The notes: generated by a model from the sequence alone, not told the origin. Counted from the first letter of the stretch, positions 54,301 through 62,326 are shown. The stretch is 64,000 nt of DNA from Actinomyces sp. oral taxon 897 (GCF_002999235.1 NZ_CP027236.1:2480001-2544000), one strand, 5' to 3'. Numbers and translations: made by a program.

Positions 54301-54352
54301 GCGGCAGGGCCATGGCGTCCAGGGTGTAGGTGGTGGTGTAGGTGAAGGTCAT
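51302..54352 (-). CDS. type I pullulanase, GH13 (second copy)
   Basis: 1016 residues, paralogous to the protein at 17975-21199. It contains [10 protein letters not shown], nucleophile Asp609 in [10 protein letters not shown], acid/base Glu646 in [10 protein letters not shown] and Asp779 in AHDNETLYD. No signal peptide is present. It lacks the Gly/Gln-rich inserts of the first copy. Instead it has a Thr-rich stretch of TTTDGTTG/SETTTS words near residues 200-260, probably a linker between the N-terminal domains. It debranches alpha-1,6 links in the cytoplasm. GAGGAG before the ATG supports the start. Two copies may serve glycogen and dietary dextrins separately, but the sequence does not settle this. 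Confidence 0.93.
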   Translation of the reverse strand: MTFTYTTTYTLDAMALPPVTGSQEQRAYWVAPTLLAWPLSLLPKGMNRESVVSGSGEPVAGTGLSLHLVTAPRGGAAAVHGRILGADSLPAPTITPLRVVGNLPQDVRAAHPHLEGYIALSATGADGTPLLDVDAVKAALTGQVTIVQYTDTEAEGTGGNLDAFTGVQTAIVLDHLYARSAAEAELGVVFHHVRDANVTTDGTTTNGAATGSTGTGATTLATASTGIGTSETTTDGTTGTTDPATSETTTSETTTNGTAPTSTGARPSFALWAPTARTVTLLTWETGDPLGSVPEVPGPPVRTPAVRGEDGRWCVPNAEGAIGVGCQYLWEVEVYVPSTRTVETNLVTDPYSVALTLDSTRSVAVDLADGRLAPPQWATTPAPRLRNDSARSIYELHVRDFSAADPTVPPDLRGTYLAFTVEDSAGVRHLADLAEAGMNTVHLLPTFDIATIPEDRSAQRAPSIPAGAGPASTEQQAAIAAVADNDAYNWGYDPYHWGVPEGSYATEGHQDGGARVVEFRQMVGALHALGYQVVLDQVYNHMAACGQDPFSVLDKVVPGYYHRLDAVGTVTASACCANTATENAMCERLMIDSVVRWARWYRVDGFRFDLMGHHPRATMERLRAALDRLTPQADGVDGAGLYLYGEGWNFGEVANNALFTQATQGQLDGTGIGTFNDRLRDAVHGGSPFDPDHRTYQGFGTGLLTQSNGLDPRGWNDQAADLGHRTDLVRLGLAGNLRDYVMTLSDGSVRRGADLLHNGSPAAYASAPQENVNYVDAHDNETLYDLLAYKLPRGMTPAERVRMNTVCLATVALGQSPAFWCAGTELLRSKSLDRDSFNSGDWFNAIDFSGQSNGFGRGLPPASRNEGAWPIQGPLLADAWLRPTSEQIAAARAQALDLLRLRSSTPLFALGDAALIRDKLRFPGAGFGAPPGAIAMLIDDTVGRDVDPGLDAVLVVFNASGHTLTWPLGELVGRGLHLSPVQAGGADDVVRRTGFDRSTGTVSVPARTVSVLVQDQ

Positions 54353-54623
54353 GGTGTGCTCCTCACGGACGAAGAGGCGGGGCCAGGGGTGCGCTGGGTG
54401 GCGTGGGTGCGCGGGGCAGCCGGACGGCGCGCTCCCGGCCGCGGTACCGTGCTCGGGTCGACGCCAGGGGTGTGCACGTGAGGGCGGGACTGACGGCAGA
54501 CGGCTCCATTCACCCTAGTAGTCTGACCCGCCTTCCGGCCGCGTGCCAGCTGGGGAGGGGTGCCGTACCCGGTCTTGTCCGTCCCCCTCACCCGCCGCCC
54601 GTTCGTCCGCGGGCGGGCGGCGC

Positions 54624-55310
54624 TCAGGACAGGTCGGCGTAGGCCAGCGGCACGTCGGCGACCGCCTGGGCGATGGGGGTGTCGCCGTCGCGGAAGGGGA
54701 TGACCCTGCCGATACTGGCGGGCTCGGCGAGCACGGCCGCGATGACGCGGGCGACGTTGCCGCGGGAGGTCGGGGCCTCGGAGGTGGGTGCCCCGGCCTC
54801 GAGGCGTCCCACGGTAATGGCGCCGGTGGGCGCATCCAGTGTGAGCCAGCCGGGGCCCAGGATCGTCCAGTCCAGGCCGGTGGACTGCAGGTGACGGTCC
54901 GCGGCGATCTTGGCGATGGCGTAGGCGCGCAGCGGGTGGTCGTCGGCCACCTCACCGTAGGCGGTGAGGAAGGAGACCATGACGTAGCGGCGCACCCCGG
55001 CCGCGGCCGCCGCCTCCATGGAGCGGATCGCGGCCGCCCGGTCCACGGCGTCGGTGCGCTGCGGGCCGCCCTTGCCGCCAGCCCCGGCGGACCAGACGAC
55101 GGCGTCGGCCCCGGCCAGGGCCCGGGCGAGCTCCCCCACGCCGGCGTCCTCCACGGACAGGACCAGGGGAGTGGCGCCGGTGGCGGCGACGTCGTCGGCC
55201 TGGGCGGGGTCGCGGATGACGGAGACGACGTCGTGGCCGGCAGCCACGAGCAACGGGGCGGTCAGGAGGGCGACCTTGCCGTGGCCGCCGATAATGACAG
55301 TACGTGACAC
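54624..55310 (-). CDS. NAD(P)-binding SDR-like protein (atypical short-chain dehydrogenase)
   Basis: 228 residues. The nucleotide-binding motif VIIGGHGKVALLTAPLL lies at the N-terminus, with a VVWSAGAGGK segment and YAIAKIAADRHL (Tyr-x3-Lys-like arrangement) in the middle, as in the NmrA/SDR_a5 group. Members bind NAD(P)H and act as reductases, epimerases or redox sensors; which applies is not evident. The gene starts with GTG, and a TAGAGT box six bases upstream points to a leaderless mRNA. It is transcribed alone, in the same direction as its neighbours. Confidence 0.85.
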   Translation of the reverse strand: MSRTVIIGGHGKVALLTAPLLVAAGHDVVSVIRDPAQADDVAATGATPLVLSVEDAGVGELARALAGADAVVWSAGAGGKGGPQRTDAVDRAAAIRSMEAAAAAGVRRYVMVSFLTAYGEVADDHPLRAYAIAKIAADRHLQSTGLDWTILGPGWLTLDAPTGAITVGRLEAGAPTSEAPTSRGNVARVIAAVLAEPASIGRVIPFRDGDTPIAQAVADVPLAYADLS

Positions 55311-55380
55311 GGGTGGACTCTACTACGTGGCTTCTGCCAGGTGCCCTGCCCTGGTGCGGGCTTGCGCCACTGGCACATCC

Positions 55381-56817
55381 TCACCGTCCCAGCACCGGGT
55401 TGTAGCGGAGGCGGTTGGGCGTCGTCGGGCACTCCTCGCCCACGGCCATGGGCGCCACCAGCCGGTCCGCCCGCAGGTCCTCCAGCCGCCCCACCACCCG
55501 GTCCCGCAGGACCCAGGGGTCGATCGTGTTGAGGTAGATCTTGGTACCCCCCTCGAACCCGGCCAGGGTGGAGACCCGCCACTTGAGCGTCACGTGCCAG
55601 GGCATGGGCTGGTCCACGCCCAGGGGACGGTGGTGCCACTCCTCGTTGCTGGGCACGTCCGCCCCCGTGGCCGCGTGCAGGGCGTGGATGAGGTCGGAGA
55701 CGGCGTCGACCTCCTCACGGCCCATGAGCCAGGGCTCGGGCGTGGCCGAGGTGGAGTAGACCTCCAGCGTGGGGTAGCGGTGCCCGAACCCGGCGAAGGC
55801 CACCGCGTGCTCGTTGCTGGCCACCAGCAGCCCCTGGTAGGCGGCGTAGTCCACCCCCATCTCGTTGTACAGGTTGGGGTTGGCCCGCACCTTCTGCAGC
55901 TCCAGCTCACTGGTCACCCCGCGCTCGTCAATCCCCACCAGCTGCTTGTGCAGGTGGTCGAAGCTCGCCCCGGCGGGCCGCAGCCAGTTCTGGAAGACCG
56001 CCACGTAGCGCACCCACCGGTTCGCCCGGTAGAGGTCGTGCATGGAGGCCACGGCCAGGTGCGTGTACACCCGGTGCTCGGCCACGCTCAGGGTCCCCGA
56101 CCCCGCCCGGCCCGAGGTGTCGGTGGCCGCGTCGGTGAAGTGCCGCCGGGCGACGATGACGTCGTGCCCGCCCGCGAAGAAGGGCGCCAGGTAGACGCGG
56201 CGCGCGGCGTCGTCCATGGCCTCCCAGCGGGCCGGGTCCTGCCCGCTGGCGCGCAGCTTGGCGCGGGCGACCGCCGCCACGTGCGCCGCCCCGGCCGGGT
56301 CGGCCAGGTAGGCCTCCATGCGCTCGCGGGCGGTGTCGGGCACCTCGTAGCCGTGGTTGGTGTGCCAGTAGTCGAAGGAGAGGATCTCAAAGAGGTTGGG
56401 GATGCGCCGGAACTCGGCCACCGTGTCGAACAAGGCCGAGGCGGGCAGGGCGTCAATGCGCTCAAAGGCGGGGGCGGCGTCACCTGCGGCACCACCTGTG
56501 CCGCTTCCTGCGGTGCCGCCCGTGGCGCTTCCCCCGGGCCCTTGCCTGGTGCCGCCTGGTCCCGCGCCGGGCGCCGTGCGCACAATGCGCGACTTCTCCG
56601 GGGGCGTCTCCAGGTAGCGTGCCGAGCAGAAGGCGCAGGCGTGGCTGCGGTCCTCGGCCGTAATGGGGCTGACCAGCGTGGGGGCGTGGGCGATGGGGCG
56701 GTTGCCGCGGCCGGGCACGGTCCACACCTCCGTGCCGGTGAAGGGGCTGATCTGTTTGACGGTGCCGTCGGCCAGTCGGGTCAGTGGCTCGGCGGTGGGG
56801 GCGTAGGGAAAGAGCAT
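55381..56817 (-). CDS. GalT/HIT-superfamily protein (DUF4921-like)
   Basis: 478 residues. The N-terminus KQISPFTGTEVWTVPGRGNRP and CAFCSARYLETPPEK (a zinc-type Cys pair and the family's pre-catalytic loop) resemble galactose-1-phosphate uridylyltransferases. The active-site region reads SFDHLHKQLVG in place of the HPHGQ of GalT. A second half repeats the fold, with a WHVTLKWR segment near the end. A Gly/Ala/Thr-rich insert occupies about residues 80-115. This matches the actinobacterial DUF4921 group, probably a nucleotidyltransferase or phosphorylase on a sugar nucleotide; the substrate is unknown. GACAAT six bases before the ATG suggests leaderless expression. Confidence 0.75.
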   Translation of the reverse strand: MLFPYAPTAEPLTRLADGTVKQISPFTGTEVWTVPGRGNRPIAHAPTLVSPITAEDRSHACAFCSARYLETPPEKSRIVRTAPGAGPGGTRQGPGGSATGGTAGSGTGGAAGDAAPAFERIDALPASALFDTVAEFRRIPNLFEILSFDYWHTNHGYEVPDTARERMEAYLADPAGAAHVAAVARAKLRASGQDPARWEAMDDAARRVYLAPFFAGGHDVIVARRHFTDAATDTSGRAGSGTLSVAEHRVYTHLAVASMHDLYRANRWVRYVAVFQNWLRPAGASFDHLHKQLVGIDERGVTSELELQKVRANPNLYNEMGVDYAAYQGLLVASNEHAVAFAGFGHRYPTLEVYSTSATPEPWLMGREEVDAVSDLIHALHAATGADVPSNEEWHHRPLGVDQPMPWHVTLKWRVSTLAGFEGGTKIYLNTIDPWVLRDRVVGRLEDLRADRLVAPMAVGEECPTTPNRLRYNPVLGR

Positions 56818-56932
56818 GACCCCATTGTCCCACGACCGGCGCCGTCAGGTGGGCCGACTGGCTGCCCGGTTGGTGTGCGTCCGGGACGTCCTGCCCGCCC
56901 CGCGCCCGGCGACCGGCTGCCTGGAAGGTGCC

Positions 56933-57010
56933 GGGGACGTACCTTAAAGATACGTCCCCCATGACTAAGGTACGTTTTCCATGACCAAGGTACGTCCCCG
57001 ACGTCGTACG
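56933..57010. repeat. 20-bp-phase palindromic repeat array, family alpha, second locus
   Basis: ggggacgta (56933-56941) and tacgtcccc (56951-56959) form a 9-bp hairpin. Further units tacgttttccatgaccaagg and tacgtccccg start at 56971 and 56991, 20 bp apart. The unit (tacgtccccatgactaagg) is the same as at 8402-8510. It lies between the GalT-like gene and the SF1 helicase-like gene, both on the minus strand. Confidence 0.75.
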
Positions 57011-57099
57011 TGCCTTGACGCGCATACCTTGCCGGACCCGCCCTACCGGACCCCGCCGGACCCGCCCTACCGGATCCGCCCTGACCTGCCGGACCCGCC

Positions 57100-60000
57100 C
57101 TACCGGACCCGCCTGAGCGCCGCGGCAATGTCCCGGAAGTAGGGGTAGGTGCTCCAGCTCGCGTAGTCGCCGAACACGTAGATCCGACGTCGGGCGCGGC
57201 TGAGCACCGTGTTGGCCGCCTTGACGTCCCCCGACGCCCACGTCTTGGCGCCTGGGCGCAGGGGGTCCCCGCCCAGGACCAGCAGGACGACGTCGGCCCG
57301 TCCGCCCGGGGCGTCGTCAATGGTGCCGCCGCCCAGCCCCGGGTAGTCCCGCCCCAGGTCCGCCAGCACCTCGGCGACCTCCTGGAAGGGGGACAGCGCC
57401 ATGACCTGGGTCATGGGCACGCCGCGCGCACCCAGGTAGTCCAGCACCTTGCGGGCGCGCACGACCTCGTCGGGCTGGACGTGGGTCCCCGCGGTGGTGG
57501 CGGGGGAGTCGGCCCAGAAGCTCTCCACCACCCTGGTCTCGGCGGAGGCGGGGAGTGAGAACACGTCGTGGGGGTCGGGAGGGTCCTGGCGCGCCCCCGG
57601 GACCATGAGGCCGTGGTAGGCGAGCTCGTTGGAGAGGCTGAGCATGGGCTCGTCACAGCGGTAGCGCACCCGCAGCGGCGTGCCGACCCACACGGGCTGG
57701 TCCTTGCGCCCCAGGCTCGTCCCCAGCTCGCAGACACGGTCGGCGAGGGTCTGGACCGAGGCCCGGGGCGGGATCCACGTCGCGGACACCTCGTAGCCGA
57801 CGGCGATCCCCTCCGCGGCGGCGGGCGGCAGGGCCGGTGCGGGCCGGGTCTGGAAGGGGTCACCCAGGACGACGGCGCTGCGCGCGTGCCACAGCACCGG
57901 GACCGTCTGCTGGGGGGCGGCCCGCCCAGCGTCGTCCACCAGCAGCCAGCCCAGCCCCTCCCGGGGCAGTCCGCGGAGCATGCGGTCGGCGGCGGCGAAG
58001 GTGGTGCACACCAGGGGCACGACCAGGAACAGCGTCTGCCACGCGGCCTGCACGGTGCGAGGCTCCAGGTCCGAGGGGGCCTTGCCGGTCATGACGTCCA
58101 TGGTGCCCCGCAGACTGCGGAGCATAATGGAGGCGGTGTTGGACAGGAAGGCCCGGTGCAGGTGCAGGGCGGCCAGGAAGAGCTCGGTGCGGGCCGTGTC
58201 CAGGGAGGGGGTGAGCCACGGGGTGCGTCTCTCGCGCGCCTCACGCCGGGAGGGGTCGTCGTCGGGGGGCGGGTAGCTCTCGCCCAGGGCCCCGGCGTCG
58301 CGGGCACGCAGCCTGCGCAGCGTGTGCTGCTCCGCCCCGGCCGCGCGCAGGGTCGAGGTGAGCTGGGAGAGGCGGTTCTGCGCGGAGGTCGCGGCGGCGG
58401 CGGCCTGGGTGTGGGCGACCTGGGCCTCGGCGTTGGCCTCGGTGGCCTGGGAGAGCCTCTGCTCCAGGTCGTACTCGCCCTCACGCCACGCCCGCAGCGC
58501 GGCGCTCCCCTTGAGCGCGGTCGCCAGGAAGCGGGGACGCCTCTCCAGGTACTCACGGTGCTCCGCGGCGACCTGGGCCAGGATGTCGGCGCGCACCTGG
58601 GCGACGCGCTCGGCCTGCGCCTCCTTCAGGCGCAGCGGGCGGATCTCCGCCTCCGCCTGCACGATCCGCTCCTGGAGCCGCTCCTCCTCAGCGGCCAGTG
58701 TCGCGGTGCGCTCCAGGCGCTCGGCCGCCTCCCGCCGCGCCTGGAGGAGGCGCTCGACCTGCTGGTAGGCCTGGTTGAACCTGGCGGTGGCCTGGCTCCA
58801 GGAGACGACCTTGGCCTCGCCGCTGGCCCACGCCCTCAGGGTCTCCTGCATCCCCGCCACCTGGGCGGCGGGCTCACCCTGGGCGGGGGTGTTAGTGGTG
58901 GGCTGGTCCGGGCCGTCCGTCCGGGGCTGGCGGCCGGACCAGAAGGTCGAGCGGAAGGCGAGCCGGTGCTGGCGGCTGCCCAGGTGCGCCGCCGCCAGGA
59001 CCCACGGCTCCCCCTGGGGGGGCGTGCCCGCCTGGGCGCCCTGGGGCACCTGCTGGCCGGGGGGCTTCGCCGCGCCCGGGGACGCGGCGGGGTCCTGGGC
59101 GCCGGGGGCGGAGACCTGGGTGCCGGGAGCGGGGGAGCTGGCGGTGCGGGCGGCCGCACTGAGCGCCCCGGCCAGCGGGGCGAAGTAGCCCGCCCGCCCC
59201 CTCCACCGGGCCGCCAGCCCCCGGCGGTCCGGGATGCCGGCGCTCAGGCGGTCGACGGTGTCCAGGTCGGCGGCGGCCAGGAGCATCTCGAAGCCGGTGA
59301 CCTCGGGGATAAGCGGGTGGACCCGGCGCACGTTGACGCCGTCGGTGGTCCTCCAGGAGAGCACCGAGCCGTCAAAGGCGTCCCGGGGGCTGGCCAGCGT
59401 GGCCAGTCGGCGGGCGCGCTCCACCACGTTCGCCGCCAGGATGTCGCGCAGCACGGCGGTCCGCCCCGTCCCTGGCGGGGCGTTGACCGCCAGCAGCCCG
59501 GGGGCGTCGGCGAGCTGGGCGAGGGCGCGGTTGACGGCGAGCTGCTGGCCGCGGGCCAGGGGGCGCTCCGGGTCGGCGGGCCACCGGCCCGGTGGGACGT
59601 AGTGCGGGGCCACCCAGGAGGTGACGACCTCGGGGTGGGCGGCCAGGTCGCAGCGGCGGGTGGTGTCCAGGACGTCGTCGGGCGTGAGGTACAGGGCCAG
59701 GGCGGGGCCGACGTCGCCGCGCACGGTGCCCTGACGGACCCGTTCCAGGCCGGTCAGGAACAGGCTGTTGAGGCGGTCCGAGCCAGCGACCTCCGTGGCG
59801 GTGGGTGGGGGCGGGGGCGCCAGCGCGGGGGAGGCCGAGGGCGTAGAGGCGGCGGACGTCGGCGGGTAGGCGGCCGGGAGCGGTCGGGCCTCCGGGGCCG
59901 GCCGGGTCGCGACCGACCGGATCAGGACGTCGTTGGTGGCCAGGGCGGGCAGGCCGGTGACCCCGACGTGGGTGTGCGCCGCCCGCAGGAGGTCGGCTAG

Positions 60001-60627
60001 GGCGTACTCGTCCACCGGCAGGGGGGCGGGGGCGCTGGCCGGGTCCCTGCGCCCCAGGGCGAGGGAGGCGACGGTCTCGACGAACTCGCTGCACGCCTCA
60101 CGGAACGCCGACGCCCAGCGGCTGGTGTCGGGGCCGTCGTGGCGTATGCGGCCCACGCCCCACAGGGCGGAGGAGAGGACCGCCGTGTTCACCTCGAGGT
60201 GGCCGGAGCCGTCAACGCGCACAAAGGCGCAGGCGCTGGAGCGGCGGGGGCCCTCGGAGTACGCCCGGGGGTCGGTACCGAAGGCGTGGCTGATCCAGTC
60301 GTAGGTGTGCCGCAGCTGGTAGACGCCCAGGTAGACCTCGTGGCGCCAGATCACCGGAGCGTCCGGCGCGCCCGGCCCACCGGGGGGCGGCCCGCCCGGG
60401 GAGGGGGCGCTGGGCGCAGGGGCGTCGTGGTCCCGGGGCCCGCCCGGGAGCCGGTCCTGGGGCGTCTGCGTCCATGGCAGGGGGTCGCCCGGCCGCCACA
60501 GGATGGTCCTCTCCCCGCTGCCGGGCTCCGGCGTCAGGGCTGGTATCTGCTGCGGGTTGAACAGCTCGACGGTCCACCAGAACCTCAGCAGGCGGTCGGC
60601 GGCGTCGGGGTCGTGGACTCCTCTCAC
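57100..60627 (-). CDS. SF1 (Upf1/Dna2-like) helicase-related protein with altered Walker A
   Basis: 1175 residues. The N-terminal region is unrecognised. A P-loop NAPPGTGRTAVLRD follows, in which the invariant Lys is Arg389, encoded CGG. A long coiled coil runs from about 600 to 720 (AAEEERLQERIVQAEAEI). The Walker B region is LLVDDAGRAAPQQ (Asp898), and RVRYRCDEPMLSLSNELAY matches motif IV/V regions. The C-terminal AAA_12-type segment includes GRADVVLLVLG and LSRARRRIYVFGDY. The arrangement is that of bacterial Upf1-like SF1B proteins. The Lys-to-Arg change usually cripples ATP hydrolysis, so it may bind nucleotide without unwinding. The start is GTG; it is the first gene of its transcript. 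Confidence 0.82.
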   Translation of the reverse strand: MRGVHDPDAADRLLRFWWTVELFNPQQIPALTPEPGSGERTILWRPGDPLPWTQTPQDRLPGGPRDHDAPAPSAPSPGGPPPGGPGAPDAPVIWRHEVYLGVYQLRHTYDWISHAFGTDPRAYSEGPRRSSACAFVRVDGSGHLEVNTAVLSSALWGVGRIRHDGPDTSRWASAFREACSEFVETVASLALGRRDPASAPAPLPVDEYALADLLRAAHTHVGVTGLPALATNDVLIRSVATRPAPEARPLPAAYPPTSAASTPSASPALAPPPPPTATEVAGSDRLNSLFLTGLERVRQGTVRGDVGPALALYLTPDDVLDTTRRCDLAAHPEVVTSWVAPHYVPPGRWPADPERPLARGQQLAVNRALAQLADAPGLLAVNAPPGTGRTAVLRDILAANVVERARRLATLASPRDAFDGSVLSWRTTDGVNVRRVHPLIPEVTGFEMLLAAADLDTVDRLSAGIPDRRGLAARWRGRAGYFAPLAGALSAAARTASSPAPGTQVSAPGAQDPAASPGAAKPPGQQVPQGAQAGTPPQGEPWVLAAAHLGSRQHRLAFRSTFWSGRQPRTDGPDQPTTNTPAQGEPAAQVAGMQETLRAWASGEAKVVSWSQATARFNQAYQQVERLLQARREAAERLERTATLAAEEERLQERIVQAEAEIRPLRLKEAQAERVAQVRADILAQVAAEHREYLERRPRFLATALKGSAALRAWREGEYDLEQRLSQATEANAEAQVAHTQAAAAATSAQNRLSQLTSTLRAAGAEQHTLRRLRARDAGALGESYPPPDDDPSRREARERRTPWLTPSLDTARTELFLAALHLHRAFLSNTASIMLRSLRGTMDVMTGKAPSDLEPRTVQAAWQTLFLVVPLVCTTFAAADRMLRGLPREGLGWLLVDDAGRAAPQQTVPVLWHARSAVVLGDPFQTRPAPALPPAAAEGIAVGYEVSATWIPPRASVQTLADRVCELGTSLGRKDQPVWVGTPLRVRYRCDEPMLSLSNELAYHGLMVPGARQDPPDPHDVFSLPASAETRVVESFWADSPATTAGTHVQPDEVVRARKVLDYLGARGVPMTQVMALSPFQEVAEVLADLGRDYPGLGGGTIDDAPGGRADVVLLVLGGDPLRPGAKTWASGDVKAANTVLSRARRRIYVFGDYASWSTYPYFRDIAAALRRVR

Positions 60628-60998
60628 GACGACGGCCGGTTCCGGGTCGGCGGCTCGGTGGGGGCGCAGGCAGGGCGGACGGGGAGGGGCATGGACTCAT
60701 TCTTGCGCGGGCGGCGCCGTCTGACAGGGTAACGGTGGTATAAAGCACTGGCATTGTGGCGCGAGCAACGGCAACCGCGGGTCCGCCGGGTGGTACGGGC
60801 CCTCCCCCACCGGCGAACCGGCCTCCGGCGGGAGGTCCTCTTGTCCCTGCTTGCGGGCCTTTACGGCGGCGGCCTGCGCAGTCCAGGGCCGTTACTCGCG
60901 TGAGATCCTCACTGACCGCGGCCCGGGTGCCTGACGGGACTGCCCTCGCTCGCGTGAGATCCTCGGCAGAAGGCCCTGGGGCAGCCGACGTCGCGGCA
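60628..60998. other. intergenic between SF1-like and VanZ-like genes
   Basis: 370 bases; both neighbours are on the minus strand. The phrase ctcgcgtgagatcctc occurs at 60895-60910 and 60949-60964, and a looser relative lies near 61009, inside the next gene. AT-rich words near 60735 (ggtggtataaagcactggca) may be a promoter. No gene is evident. Confidence 0.45.
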
Positions 60999-61472
60999 CT
61001 ACCCCTGCTCGCGCGGGGCCTCCTGCCGACGCGCGGCACGGCGCAGGGCGAACCGGGCGGCCACGTAGCCGCAGGCTGCCCCGACCCAGGCCCCGGTGCT
61101 GTTCTGGAGGATATTGGCGACCTTGGCGCGTCGGTGCAGCACGGGCAGGAGCGCCTGGGCGGTCTCGGAGGCCAGGCTGACCTCACAGCCCAGGACCGCC
61201 CAGACCCACCAGGGTGTTTGCGGCCAGCCGATCACGGCGCAGAACGTGAAGGGCGCCAGCATGACGAGGTTGAGGGCCACGTCCTTGCCCACGGCGCCCA
61301 GGAACCACGGGCCGATCGACTCCTTGACGTCGGCAATGTCGGAGCCCGAGGGCCACAGCACCGCCAGCGCGGTCAGGGCCAGGAAGAAGACGGCCGCCCC
61401 TCGCGCGCTCCGACGCAGGCGGGAGAGCGGCTCCGGGGCCTCGGGCCGCGTGGGTGACTGGTCAGGGCTCAT
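60999..61472 (-). CDS. VanZ-like membrane protein
   Basis: 157 residues with four hydrophobic segments (about 25-42, 65-85, 88-103 and 128-146). The VanZ pattern is visible: DVALNLVMLAPF (the N-P-F region), then EVSLASETAQALLPVLHRRAKVANILQNSTGAWVG, matching the family's E-Q-R-D-N-G spacing with a Lys-Val-Ala in place of the usual Asp. The family is named for a teicoplanin-resistance protein, but most members have no known role. TAGGGT six bases before the ATG suggests a leaderless mRNA. It lies downstream of the phosphoribosyltransferase gene, in the same direction. Confidence 0.85.
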   Translation of the reverse strand: MSPDQSPTRPEAPEPLSRLRRSARGAAVFFLALTALAVLWPSGSDIADVKESIGPWFLGAVGKDVALNLVMLAPFTFCAVIGWPQTPWWVWAVLGCEVSLASETAQALLPVLHRRAKVANILQNSTGAWVGAACGYVAARFALRRAARRQEAPREQG

Positions 61473-61539
61473 GGGCGCACCCTAGTGATCCCAGGTGTGT
61501 GAATACGGTGAGGACCCTGGGGGCGTCGTACGCCCGGGC

Positions 61540-62118
61540 TCACAGGCCCAGGACCGCCAGGTTCTCCTGCGTAATGACCGGGGCGACCGACCAGGGGAAG
61601 TTGATCCACTTGTCCGTCTCGCGCCACACGTAGTCGGGGCGGTGGACGGAGCGGGGCTTGAGGTAGATGCAGGCGCTGCGGGCCTCCACGGGCACGGAGG
61701 CGCCGCCGAGCTGGAGGCCCTCGTGGCGCAGGAGCTCCATGACCATCCTGAGGGTCTTGCCGGAGTCGGCCACGTCGTCCACCACGAGGACCTTCTTGCC
61801 GGGCAGCTCCGAGGCGTCCATGAGCGGGGGCAGGACGACGGGCTCGGCCAGGGTCTCGCCGATCCCCGTGTAGAACTCCACGTTCATCGAGCCCATGGCC
61901 TTGACGCCAATGGCGTAGGAGATGGCCCCGGCGGGGATGAGGCCTCCGCGGGCGACGGCGATAATGAGGTCCGGGACCCAGCCCGAGGCCACGACCTGGG
62001 CGGAGAGCTCCCGGCTGGCGGTACCGAAGAGCTCCCAGGTCAGCTCCTCGCGGTCCGGGGATGTGGTGGCGTCGGTGCTGGTCGGCGTGCTGGCGGTGAC
62101 GGTGCTGGTCTGGCTCAC
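61540..62118 (-). CDS. purine phosphoribosyltransferase (hypoxanthine/xanthine-guanine type)
   Basis: 192 residues. The PRPP loop is VLVVDDVADSGKTL, and a WINFPW motif near the C-terminus resembles the xanthine-guanine enzyme's base-binding segment. An AVARGGLIPAG segment supplies the PPi loop. It converts a purine base and PRPP to the nucleotide for salvage. The N-terminal 25 residues are Thr/Ser-rich and probably disordered. GTG start with a GAGGAC ribosome-binding site. It probably heads a small transcript with the VanZ-like gene 67 bases downstream. Confidence 0.88.
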   Translation of the reverse strand: MSQTSTVTASTPTSTDATTSPDREELTWELFGTASRELSAQVVASGWVPDLIIAVARGGLIPAGAISYAIGVKAMGSMNVEFYTGIGETLAEPVVLPPLMDASELPGKKVLVVDDVADSGKTLRMVMELLRHEGLQLGGASVPVEARSACIYLKPRSVHRPDYVWRETDKWINFPWSVAPVITQENLAVLGL

Positions 62119-62248
62119 TGCGCGTCCTCACATGGCTTGCTGGTACGTGCTCCCATCGTAGTGCTCCTGATGACCTGGTGGCACATGGGGCGGGTGGGGC
62201 AGGTGGGACGGATGAGGCGCCCCGTCCCCGGCCCGGTGCGTCCGGGGG

Positions 62249-62326
62249 TTGTGCTTATGGCTTCAGGTTGCTATGATGTAGAGGCGGACCCGTCCGGCGC
62301 ACGCCGGGAAGCGGGTCCAGCTTTTT
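62249..62326 (+). ncRNA. promoter-hairpin unit, candidate small RNA
   Basis: TTGTGC (62249-62254) and TATGAT (62272-62277) are 17 bases apart, a near-consensus promoter, unusual in this GC-rich DNA. Starting near 62284, the RNA would almost immediately form a long hairpin: ggacccg (62286-62292) pairs with cgggtcc (62312-62318) and inner ccggcg with cgccgg. It is followed by a five-U tract (62322-62326), a textbook intrinsic terminator. The transcript would be about 43 bases and no plus-strand gene follows. The hairpin also begins 7 bases after the DUF3800 stop on the other strand. Confidence 0.5.

Noticed and set aside
60895-61018. Further CRISPR-like block with ctcgcgtgagatcctc units
   Set aside because: Spacing is irregular (54 and about 60), only two copies are alike, and the third lies inside the VanZ-like coding region.
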